Shown here: one piece after another, positions 1-6,685 of the stretch
Layout: each line of letters opens with the position of its first letter
How positions within the stretch are numbered: the stretch's first letter is position 1
Assembly (NCBI GenBank): GCA_036562495.1
Contig: DATCKA010000045.1
Location: 1 to 8,824, forward strand
Origin: Geochorda sp036562495
GTDB taxonomy: Bacteria > Bacillota > Limnochordia > Limnochordales > Geochordaceae
DNA length: 8,824 bases
Direction: 5' to 3'
The notes under the pieces: generated by a model
What the model was told of the DNA's origin: nothing
What the model saw: the letters and a program-made list of their open reading frames with translations, nothing else
Databases searched by the model: none
Made by a program: the position numbers and the translations under genes

Positions 1-137
1 GGCCAGGTGACTGGGACGAAGAGGGAGAAGGCCACAACGAAGGCCAGCGCAGACGCCAGCGCGAGCAACGCCACGGTCCGACCCCCCGGATGGACTCCGT
101 TTCCATCCACCAAGTCGGCCGCAACGGCCCCACGCAT
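1..137 (-). CDS. Partial membrane-anchored or secreted protein, N-terminus only
   Basis: Read on the minus strand, an open frame starts at an ATG (CAT at 135-137) and runs off the left edge after 45 codons. Residues 1-20 are polar and Gly-rich. Residues about 22-42 (VALLALASALAFVVAFSLFVP) form one strong hydrophobic helix, either a signal anchor, the first transmembrane segment of a larger membrane protein, or a long signal peptide. I cannot assign a family from 45 residues. The start is uncertain: no good Shine-Dalgarno precedes this ATG, and the frame stays open upstream with GTG codons. A shorter GTG start at codon 22 follows a GGGGGG run. The gene is divergent from the peptide-transporter operon and probably shares the 138-304 control region with it. 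Confidence 0.5.
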   Translation of the reverse strand, partial: MRGAVAADLVDGNGVHPGGRTVALLALASALAFVVAFSLFVPVTW

Positions 138-174
138 GAGAGGCCGCACGAGCAGCTCCACGGCAACCGCGGCT

Positions 175-200
175 TCACGTGGGCAGGATGGACTCACGTG
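175..200. promoter_or_regulatory. Two TCACGTG sites in the divergent intergenic region
   Basis: The heptamer TCACGTG, containing the palindrome CACGTG, occurs at 175-181 and again at 194-200. The copies are 19 bases apart start to start, close to two helical turns, so a protein could contact both on one DNA face. They lie between the left-edge minus gene and the binding-protein gene, just upstream of a perfect inverted repeat. A regulator-binding role is inferred from placement and spacing only. CACGTG is GC-rich enough to recur by chance in such a genome. Confidence 0.3.
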
Positions 201-207
201 CTACCGA

Positions 208-225
208 ATACGGTTATCACCGTAT
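208..225. promoter_or_regulatory. Perfect inverted repeat, putative operator
   Basis: ATACGGT at 208-214 and its exact reverse complement ACCGTAT at 219-225 flank a four-base centre (TATC), giving an 18-base dyad. It is AT-richer than its surroundings and sits in the divergent intergenic region about 80 bases before the binding-protein start. It has no following T-run and lies in no gene, so a dimeric repressor or activator site is more likely than a terminator. A weak sigma-70-like pair (TGGACT at 189-194, GGTTAT at 212-217, 17-base spacer) would place the dyad over the -10 region, but those hexamers match consensus poorly. The regulator is unknown and none is encoded in the window. Confidence 0.45.
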
Positions 226-290
226 GGCCGGTCCTCGACGGGCCGGCAAGGGCCCGGGCTGTGAAACGGCCCACAAAGCTGGGCATGCGG

Positions 291-295
291 GGAGG
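291..295 (+). promoter_or_regulatory. Ribosome binding site of the binding-protein gene
   Basis: GGAGG within a longer purine run (GGGGAGGGG) lies nine bases before the ATG at 305. It decides that start over an upstream in-frame ATG at 179, which would add 42 residues ahead of the signal peptide. Confidence 0.7.
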
Positions 296-304
296 GGCGT
301 TGCC

Positions 305-2194
305 ATGCAAGGGGCCCAAAGACGACCCTCGAGGGCGGGGACATGTCTGGGCGTCAGCTTGGTCGTCCTGTCGGTCGCCGCCGCGCTGACCCTCACGTCG
401 CCGCCGACCCCGGCCGGAGCTGCGCCGCGCCGCTCCGGCGACGTGGTCGGGGTCTACGCCGGCGAGCTGTCGACCATCAACTACCTCGTCACCGCCTCCA
501 CCTCGGAGCAGTCGGTGGCGGCCAATACCATCGACACCCTGGTCGAGTACGACCACCTGGGCATCGTTCGGCCGGCGCTGGCCACCTCGTGGGAGGTGTC
601 GCCCGACGGCCTGACGTGGACCTTCCACATCCGCCCGGGCGTCATGTGGGTCGACTACCGGGGCCGCGAGTACGCCGAGGTGACGGCCCAGGACTGGGTC
701 GACGCCCTCCGGTACTCCTTCGACCCCGCCAACGCCTCCCTCACCGCCAACGTGGCCTACCGGGTCATCAAGAACGGCGAGCGCTACTTCAAGGGCGAGA
801 TCACCGACTTCAACGAGGTGGGCGTCAAAGCCCTGGATCGGTACACCCTGCAATACACCCTCGAGCGGCCCGTCCCGTACTTCCTGAGCATGCTCACCTA
901 CACGGCCTTCATGCCGGTCAACGGCAAGTTCCTGGCGGAGGTGGGCGACAGGTTCGGCACGGACAACGAGTACCTGCTGTACAACGGCGCCTACATCTTC
1001 GCCCAGTGGGAACCTCACAACATCCAGGTCTTCGTCAAGAACCCCAAGTACTGGGACGCCGACAACGTCCACATCAACCGGCTGACCTTCCGCTACAACC
1101 GGGAGGCGTCGACCCTGGCGCCCGAGCTCTTCTTGCGGGGCCAGATCACGGGGGCATCCATCCCCACCGCCGCGCTCGACGAGTGGATGAACGATCCCGT
1201 GCGCCGCAAGATGGTGCGGCCCGGCATGACCAACTTCTACACCTACTTCTACGCGTTCAACTTCGATCCCAAGTTCGCCCCCGAGTACGAGCCTGACAAC
1301 TGGAAGATCGCCGTCAACAATCGCAACTTCCGCAAGGCCATCTTCCACGGGCTAAATAGGCAGGCCGCCCTGCTGACCGAGGATCCCTACAACCCGGACC
1401 GGATGCTGAGCAACACCATCACGCCGCGCAACTTCGCCGCATACGGCGGCAAGGATTACACCCAATTCGGCCCGCTGGCCGCCATCGCCGCGCAGGAGAC
1501 CTACGACCCCGAGCTGGCGCGGCGGTACCGGGACCTGGCCAAGCAGGAGCTGGCGGGCAAGGTCAGGTTTCCCGTCAAGGTGATGATGCCCTACAACACG
1601 TCCATCACCTCGTGGACCAACCGGGTCCAGGTCATCGAGCAGCAGCTGGAGGACCTGCTGGGCCGTGACTTCATCGACATCATCCCGGTGGGCTTCCCAC
1701 CCACGGGCTTCCTCGACGCGACCCGCCGGGCGGGCAACTACGCGCTGCAGGAGGTCAACTGGGGCCCCGACTACGCCGACCCCGAGACCTACACGGACCC
1801 CTTCGTGCCGGGTGGCACCTACAACCGGCCCGAGATGGCCCTCGGCTACACCGAGGCCAACGGCAAGACCCGCTATGAAAACCTGGTCGCCGCCGCCAAG
1901 GCGGAGATCCTCGACATCGGCAGGCGCTACGAGCTCTTCGCGAGGGCCGAGGCCTTCCTGATCGAGGAGGCCTTCGTCATCCCGTACCGGGTCGGCGGTG
2001 GGGGATACCTGGCCACCCGGCTGGAGCCCTTTACGTCGCCGTACGCGCCCTTCGGGGTCTCCGAGCTGCGGTACAAGGGCCAGGTGGTCATGGACCAGCC
2101 GATGGACTCCGAGGCCTTCAACGCCGCCTACGAGCGGTGGCTCGAGGAGCGGGCGGCCGCCCTGGCGCGCGAGGCGGCGGGGGCCGGCCGGTAG
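305..2194 (+). CDS. Extracellular solute-binding protein, family 5 (OppA/DppA-like)
   Basis: Substrate-binding component of a peptide/oligopeptide ABC importer, 629 residues, probably exported. The ATG at 305 is chosen because GGAGG at 291-295 lies nine bases upstream and because it starts directly at a signal peptide: basic residues 6-10 (RRPSR), hydrophobic core about 14-30, and an A-G-A cleavage site near residues 37-39. The mature protein has family-5 landmarks: ATSWEVSPDGLTWTFHIRPGV from about residue 93, a TAQDW element, and NWGPDYADPETYTDPF from residue 485, the usual W-x-x-D-Y-x-D-P block. It is slightly longer than typical OppA/DppA proteins. There is no lipobox cysteine after the hydrophobic core, unusual for a Gram-positive binding protein. 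It is the first gene of the operon; the first permease follows 35 bases later. Peptide is the likeliest ligand, but family-5 proteins also bind nickel, glutathione, sugars or opines, and sequence alone does not settle this. Confidence 0.93.
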   Translation: MQGAQRRPSRAGTCLGVSLVVLSVAAALTLTSPPTPAGAAPRRSGDVVGVYAGELSTINYLVTASTSEQSVAANTIDTLVEYDHLGIVRPALATSWEVSPDGLTWTFHIRPGVMWVDYRGREYAEVTAQDWVDALRYSFDPANASLTANVAYRVIKNGERYFKGEITDFNEVGVKALDRYTLQYTLERPVPYFLSMLTYTAFMPVNGKFLAEVGDRFGTDNEYLLYNGAYIFAQWEPHNIQVFVKNPKYWDADNVHINRLTFRYNREASTLAPELFLRGQITGASIPTAALDEWMNDPVRRKMVRPGMTNFYTYFYAFNFDPKFAPEYEPDNWKIAVNNRNFRKAIFHGLNRQAALLTEDPYNPDRMLSNTITPRNFAAYGGKDYTQFGPLAAIAAQETYDPELARRYRDLAKQELAGKVRFPVKVMMPYNTSITSWTNRVQVIEQQLEDLLGRDFIDIIPVGFPPTGFLDATRRAGNYALQEVNWGPDYADPETYTDPFVPGGTYNRPEMALGYTEANGKTRYENLVAAAKAEILDIGRRYELFARAEAFLIEEAFVIPYRVGGGGYLATRLEPFTSPYAPFGVSELRYKGQVVMDQPMDSEAFNAAYERWLEERAAALAREAAGAGR

Positions 2195-2229
2195 GCCCCG
2201 CCTGACGGCCGGGGAGGCGCATCAGCCGC

Positions 2230-3177
2230 ATGCTGCAGTACACGCTGAGGCGTCTGGCCCACTCGCTGGTCACGGTCTTCCTCGTCGTGACCGCGGTCTT
2301 CTTGCTGATGCGCCTCCTGCCCGTCGAGGGATACTTCGGCGACAGCTACGACAAGCTGACGCCCGAGCAGCGCGAGGCCGTGCTGCGGCGGATGGGGCTG
2401 CTGGACCCGTGGTACGTGCAGCTCTATCGCTTCTACTCGGACCTCTTGCGGGGCGACCTGGGCGTCTCCATCATCTACCGGCCCAACGTGCCGGTACGGG
2501 AGATCCTCGCGCTCAAGATCCCCTACTCGCTGGCCTTCGGGATGGCCGCGCTGGGGCTCTCCCTGGTGGTGGGCCTGGCCATGGGCGTGCACATGGCGCT
2601 CCACAAGGGCGGCCTGTGGGACAAGGCCTGGACCGGGTATGTGGTCTTCGTCAATGCCGTGCCGGCGGCGGTCTACCACCTCTTCATCCAGCTCTACGTC
2701 ACCGACATCGCGGGGTTGCCCCTGCTGTTCAGCAGCTTCGACCCCGTGAGCTGGATCCTGCCGACCATCTCCATGTCCCTCGGCGGCATCGCGGGCTACG
2801 CCATGTGGGTGCGCCGGTTTATGGTAGACGAGCTCAACAAGGACTACATCCGCCTGGCCAGGGCCAAGGGCCTGCCCAACCGCGTCATCATGATCAAGCA
2901 CGTCATGCGCAACGCCTTCGTGCCCCTGGCGCAGTACCTGCCGGCTACCGTGCTGTTGACCATCGGCGGCTCCATCTACATCGAGTCCCTCTACTCCATC
3001 CCCGGCATGGGGGGACTCCTGGTGGACGCCATCCAGCGCCAGGACAACCCGCTGGTGCAGGCCCTGGTCCTGGTCTACTCGGTGCTCGCCATCATCGGGC
3101 TCTTCCTGGGTGATGTGCTCATGACCCTCTTCGACCCGCGCATCAGGCTCCAGCGACAGGGAGGCACCCGTTGGTGA
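2230..3177 (+). CDS. Peptide ABC transporter permease, DppB/OppB-like
   Basis: Inner-membrane channel subunit, 315 residues, the usual size for DppB. The sequence shows an N-terminal helix (about residues 10-30), the GDLGVSIIYRPNVPV segment typical of DppB/OppB after the first periplasmic loop, then further hydrophobic segments near 97-120, 131-155, 172-192, 236-256 and 276-300. The EAA-type ATPase-contact loop is RLARAKG at residues 208-214, followed by LPNRVIMIKHVMRNAFVP. It ends with the common FDPRIR tail. The ATG start is preceded by GGGGAGG at 2211-2217, a rather long 12-base spacing. It overlaps the next permease gene, so the two are probably translationally coupled. It should pair with that permease to form the translocation path for cargo delivered by the upstream binding protein. 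Confidence 0.95.
   Translation: MLQYTLRRLAHSLVTVFLVVTAVFLLMRLLPVEGYFGDSYDKLTPEQREAVLRRMGLLDPWYVQLYRFYSDLLRGDLGVSIIYRPNVPVREILALKIPYSLAFGMAALGLSLVVGLAMGVHMALHKGGLWDKAWTGYVVFVNAVPAAVYHLFIQLYVTDIAGLPLLFSSFDPVSWILPTISMSLGGIAGYAMWVRRFMVDELNKDYIRLARAKGLPNRVIMIKHVMRNAFVPLAQYLPATVLLTIGGSIYIESLYSIPGMGGLLVDAIQRQDNPLVQALVLVYSVLAIIGLFLGDVLMTLFDPRIRLQRQGGTRW
3158..3164 (+). promoter_or_regulatory. Ribosome binding site of the second permease
   Basis: AGGGAGG lies inside the end of the first permease gene. It is six bases before TTG 3171 and nine before GTG 3174, and both are usable. GTG 3174 forms the common four-base GTGA overlap with the upstream stop codon, typical of coupled translation. Confidence 0.6.
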
Positions 3178-4142
3178 CGGCCCGAGAGCAGAGGACCATC
3201 GCGGGCATCGAGGAGCGGCTCCTCTTCACCCTGGCCCGCCGCGACGCGACGGAGGCCGAGCGCACGGGGTACTCCGACTACTCGTACTGGCGCTCCACCC
3301 TGCGGGTCTTCCTCAGCAACCGCACGGCCGTGATCCTGCTGGTGCTGATGACGTCGCTGGTGCTCTTCACCATCGTGCAGCCCTACCTGCCCGGCCAGAA
3401 GGATCCCGTCCGGATCCACCGGGACCCCGAGACGGGGCTCCAGCTGCGCAACCAGAAACCCGGCCCGGAGTTTTGGCTGGGCACCAACTCCATCGGGCAG
3501 GACCTGTGGGCGCGCCTGTGGGCGGGGACGCGCACCTCGCTGCTCATCGCCATCCTCGTCGGCGCCTGGGAGATCACCTTCGGCATCTTCGTCGGGGCGC
3601 TGTGGGGCTACGTACGCCCCCTCGAGTCGGTCATCACCGAGATCTACAACGTCATCGACAACATCCCGACCACCATCTTGCTGACGCTGCTGGCCTACAT
3701 CATGCGGCCGAGCTTCCAGACCATGGTGGTCGCGATGTGCGCCACGGGATGGCTGGGCATGGCACGTTTCGTCCGAAACCAGATCGTCATCATCCGCGAC
3801 CGGGAGTACAACCTGGCCTCTCGCTGCCTGGGCACGCCGACCTCCCGCATCATCACCAAGAACCTGCTGCCTTACCTGGTCTCGGTCATCGTGCTGCGGA
3901 TGGCGCTGTCCATCCCCTCCACCATCGGCTGGGAGGTGTTTCTGACGTACATCGGGCTGGGATTGCCGCTGGATCAGCCCACGCTGGGCAACCTGCTCAA
4001 CGAGGGGCGCCAGGTCATGATGGCGCCGTCGCTGCGCTATCAGTTGATCTTCCCCGCCGCGGTGCTGTCGGTCATCACCATCTCGTTTTACGTGCTGGGC
4101 AACTCCTTCGCCGACGCCTCGGACCCCCGCAACCACTTCTAG
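3174..4142 (+). CDS. Peptide ABC transporter permease, DppC/OppC-like
   Basis: Second inner-membrane channel subunit, 322 residues from GTG 3174, or 323 from TTG 3171. It has the DppC-type architecture: a cytoplasmic N-terminus of about 50 residues, a first helix (about 53-72), the LGTNSIGQDLWARLWAGTRTSL block that corresponds to the family LGTDxxGRDxxSR signature, then the binding-protein-dependent transport domain. The ATPase-contact loop reads NLASRCLGTPTSRIITKNLLP near residues 213-233; it keeps the conserved Gly but has Ser-Arg-Cys-Leu where Ala-Arg-Ala-Leu is usual. Coupled to the first permease by the four-base overlap, it is followed after about 125 bases by the ATPase gene. A peptide-family transporter is clear; the exact substrate is not. 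Confidence 0.95.
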   Translation: MTAREQRTIAGIEERLLFTLARRDATEAERTGYSDYSYWRSTLRVFLSNRTAVILLVLMTSLVLFTIVQPYLPGQKDPVRIHRDPETGLQLRNQKPGPEFWLGTNSIGQDLWARLWAGTRTSLLIAILVGAWEITFGIFVGALWGYVRPLESVITEIYNVIDNIPTTILLTLLAYIMRPSFQTMVVAMCATGWLGMARFVRNQIVIIRDREYNLASRCLGTPTSRIITKNLLPYLVSVIVLRMALSIPSTIGWEVFLTYIGLGLPLDQPTLGNLLNEGRQVMMAPSLRYQLIFPAAVLSVITISFYVLGNSFADASDPRNHF

Positions 4143-4267
4143 TTCGCCCGGCAGCTGATGCAGCCGGCGCACGATAGGGGTGACCGGACACGAGCGCTGC
4201 CACGAGGGGCCTCGCCCGCCACGTCGACCTGCCGCAGCCGGACCGGCACGCGCAGGCCCGGCAGCCC

Positions 4268-6346
4268 GTGCTGTCGGTGCGAGACCTCGTCATCAAGTTT
4301 CGGCTGCGAGGGCAGGTCCTGACCGCGATCCGGCAGGCCTCCCTGGATCTCTACGAGGGGGAGACCCTCGCCCTGGTGGGCGAGTCGGGCTCGGGCAAGA
4401 CCGTGCTCACCAAGTCGTGGCTCGGCATGCTCGACCCCAACGGGTGGGTCGACGCCGGGTCCATCCTGCTGGAAGGCCGCGATCTGGCCCGCTACCGCAC
4501 GGAGCGGGAGTGGCTGGCCATCCGGGGCAAGAAGATCGCGATGGTCTTCCAGGACCCCATGACCGCGCTCAACCCCTTGCGCACGGTCGGAGCGCAGATC
4601 CAGGAGGTGCTCGAGCTTCACCACGGCATGCGGGGCAAGGAGGCCCGCGAGCGCGCCGTCGAGCTCCTGGCCCAGGTGGGCATCCCCGACCCGCAGGCGC
4701 GCTATCATCAGTACCCGCACCAATTCTCGGGCGGGATGCGCCAGCGGGTCGTCATCGCCATCGCCATCGCCTGCCGGCCACGCATCCTGATCTGCGACGA
4801 ACCCACCACGTCGCTGGACGTGACGGTGCAGGCCCAGATCCTGGAGCTCATCCGCAATCTGCAGCGGGAGCTGGGGATCACCCTGGTCTTCATCACCCAC
4901 GACCTGGGGGTGGTGGCCCACGTCGCCGACCGGGTGGCCGTCATGTATGCGGGCCAGATCGTCGAGTACGGCACCGTCGAGGAGATCTTCTACGACCCGC
5001 GGCACCCGTACACGTGGGCCCTGTTGTCCTCCCTTCCCCAGCTCGGGGTCAAGGGCGAGCCCCTCTACGCCATCAAGGGTGCTCCGCCCAGCCTCTTCGC
5101 GGAGTTGAAGGGGGACGCCTTCGCGCCCCGCAACCCGTACGCGCTCGAGATCGACTTCGTCGAGGCGCCGCCTCTCTTCCAGGTCAGTCCCACCCACTTC
5201 GCCCGGACCTGGCTCCTGGATCCGAGGGCGCCCCGGGTCCAACCGCCCCTGGCCGTCCGTCGGATGCGGGACCGCCATCGTCGACTCGTGCAAGGGCGAG
5301 GGGGCGACGGGCGCCATGGACTCCCGGCGGCTCCGGCGGCCGCGGCCAGAAGTGCCGGACCCCGCGTACGGGCGCAGGGGCAGGGGCGCGAGGTGCTCCT
5401 CGAGGTGCGGGACCTGCGGATCCACTACAGGCTCCGGGGCCGCAGCCCCTTCGTGGCCGTCGACGGCGTGTCGTTTCACATCTTCAAGGGCGAGACCTTC
5501 GGACTGGTGGGGGAGACCGGCTCGGGCAAGACCTCCATCGGCCGGGCCATCGTGCGCATCACCGAGACCGCTGGCGGCGAGATCCTCTTCAAGGGCCGGC
5601 GGATCAACGGCGTCATCCCCCGGGAGCTGGACCGGGAGATCACACGCAAGATCCAGATGATCTTCCAGGATCCCATGGCCTCCCTCAACGAGCGCGCCAA
5701 GGTCGACTACATCGTCTCGGAGGGGCTCTACAACACGGGCGATTACGTGGACGAGCGCGACCGGCGCGCCAAGGTCGAGCGGGCCCTGCTGGAGGTGGGG
5801 CTCCTCCCGGAGTTCGCCTCACGCTTCCCGCACGAGTTCTCCGGCGGGCAGCGGCAGCGCATCGGCATCGCGCGGGCGCTCATCATGGAGCCGGAGTTCA
5901 TCATCGCCGACGAGCCCGTCTCGTCCCTGGACGTCTCCGTGCGGGCCCAGGTGCTCAACTTGCTCCTGGACCTGCAACGGCGCAAGGGCCTGACGTACCT
6001 CTTCATCTCGCACGACCTGTCGGTGGTACGCCACATCGCCGACCGGGTCGCCGTCATGTACCGGGGGCGGCTCGTCGAGCTGGCGGAGACCGAAGAGCTC
6101 TTTCGTCGCCCGCTGCATCCCTACACGCGCGCCCTGCTCTCGGCCATCCCCGTACCCGACCCGCACGTCGAGAGGACGCGGCAACTCCTCCGCTACGACC
6201 CCGGATGCCACGACTACTCCAGGGACCCGCCACGGTGGGTGGAGGTCCGAGAGGGCCACTTCGTGCTGGCCAACGATGCCGAGCTCGAGCAGTACGTCCA
6301 GAGGATGGAGCGAGGCACCTTTGTCGGCGAGCTCCCGTGGGGGTAG
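4268..6346 (+). CDS. Fused two-domain peptide ABC transporter ATPase (DppD-DppF-like)
   Basis: Cytoplasmic motor of the importer, 692 residues with two complete ATP-binding halves in one frame. Half 1: Walker A GESGSGKT 38-45, Q-loop Q95, signature SGGMRQR 154-160, Walker B ILICDE 173-178, D-loop SLD 182-184, H-loop H211, then the oligopeptide-family C-terminal block HPYTWALLSSLP 246-257. Half 2: Walker A GETGSGKT 415-422, Q467, signature SGGQRQR 525-531, Walker B ending D548-E549, SLD to 555, H582, HPYTRALLSAIP from 617. Both halves look competent. They correspond to the separate DppD and DppF of most systems; fused versions are known (YejF, GsiA). A linker of about 45 residues (330-374) is rich in Arg, Gly, Ala and Pro and has less biased codons. 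The start is uncertain: GTG 4268 is the first ordinary start codon in frame but has no clear Shine-Dalgarno, and codon bias suggests coding sequence reaches back to about 4190. An internal GTG at 5393 after GGGG-rich sequence could start the second half separately. Confidence 0.92.
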   Translation: MLSVRDLVIKFRLRGQVLTAIRQASLDLYEGETLALVGESGSGKTVLTKSWLGMLDPNGWVDAGSILLEGRDLARYRTEREWLAIRGKKIAMVFQDPMTALNPLRTVGAQIQEVLELHHGMRGKEARERAVELLAQVGIPDPQARYHQYPHQFSGGMRQRVVIAIAIACRPRILICDEPTTSLDVTVQAQILELIRNLQRELGITLVFITHDLGVVAHVADRVAVMYAGQIVEYGTVEEIFYDPRHPYTWALLSSLPQLGVKGEPLYAIKGAPPSLFAELKGDAFAPRNPYALEIDFVEAPPLFQVSPTHFARTWLLDPRAPRVQPPLAVRRMRDRHRRLVQGRGGDGRHGLPAAPAAAARSAGPRVRAQGQGREVLLEVRDLRIHYRLRGRSPFVAVDGVSFHIFKGETFGLVGETGSGKTSIGRAIVRITETAGGEILFKGRRINGVIPRELDREITRKIQMIFQDPMASLNERAKVDYIVSEGLYNTGDYVDERDRRAKVERALLEVGLLPEFASRFPHEFSGGQRQRIGIARALIMEPEFIIADEPVSSLDVSVRAQVLNLLLDLQRRKGLTYLFISHDLSVVRHIADRVAVMYRGRLVELAETEELFRRPLHPYTRALLSAIPVPDPHVERTRQLLRYDPGCHDYSRDPPRWVEVREGHFVLANDAELEQYVQRMERGTFVGELPWG

Positions 6347-6659
6347 CTGGCTGAGGGCCTTCGCCTGGGGCCTCATCCCCACGGCCATCGGGGTGGGGGT
6401 GTCCCTTGCCGTCGCCTGGTGGGGCTACGGCCATCTCTACTACATGGGCACGTGGTTGCCGGCCTTCATGGGCGTCTACGTCCTGAGCGCCTGGCTCATC
6501 TACCTGCGGCGTTCGACGTACCTGCTGGCCCGAAGCCGCCCTCCGGGCGGGGCGCGTACGGCCCTCGTCCTGTTGTGCTCGGCCCTTCAGCTGGCGCTAT
6601 TGTCGACGGCCCTCTACTACCTGCTGGGGGTGGGCGCTGGGTTCCGCTTCACGTCCTGA
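6321..6659 (+). CDS. Small three-helix membrane protein, unknown function
   Basis: From TTG 6321 this encodes 112 residues with three evident membrane segments: about 13-34 (ending AVAWW), 42-62 (MGTWLPAFMGVYVLSAWLIYL) and 80-103 (TALVLLCSALQLALLSTALYY). A basic loop (RRSTYLLARSRPPGGAR, 63-79) between helices 2 and 3 would be cytoplasmic by the positive-inside rule, placing the N-terminus outside. The TTG is preferred because GAGG at 6312-6315 lies five bases upstream; an ATG at 6276 would add 15 hydrophilic residues with no site. It overlaps the ATPase gene by 26 bases, so it is probably the last gene of the operon and translationally coupled. I do not recognise the family. It might be an accessory transporter subunit or simply a neighbour; the helical pattern and coding bias make it a likely real gene. 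Confidence 0.65.
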   Translation: MSASSRGGSWLRAFAWGLIPTAIGVGVSLAVAWWGYGHLYYMGTWLPAFMGVYVLSAWLIYLRRSTYLLARSRPPGGARTALVLLCSALQLALLSTALYYLLGVGAGFRFTS

Positions 6660-6685
6660 GTTGTCTGGGCAGGCTTGCGATAGCG

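Noticed and set aside
262..267. TGAAAC, similar to an ECF sigma -35 element
   Set aside because: No CGTA-like -10 lies 16-17 bases downstream, and it would leave almost no leader before the ribosome site.
194..1348. Long minus-strand open frame opposite the binding-protein gene
   Set aside because: Very high GC removes stops from the antisense frame. Its product is Val/Gly/Asp-rich with no fold signature, while the plus strand encodes a clear family-5 binding protein.
4139..5479. 446-codon minus-strand frame opposite the ATPase gene
   Set aside because: It is antisense to intact ATP-binding motifs, its composition is a mirror of the sense codons, and it has no recognisable domain or ribosome site.
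4180..6354. 724-codon plus-strand frame overlapping the ATPase in another frame
   Set aside because: The product is Arg/Pro/Gly/Ala-rich low complexity, typical of a GC-rich shadow frame. The ATPase motifs are in the other frame.
6660..6685. Bidirectional terminator between the convergent genes
   Set aside because: The 26-base gap has no stable stem and no T-run on either strand.
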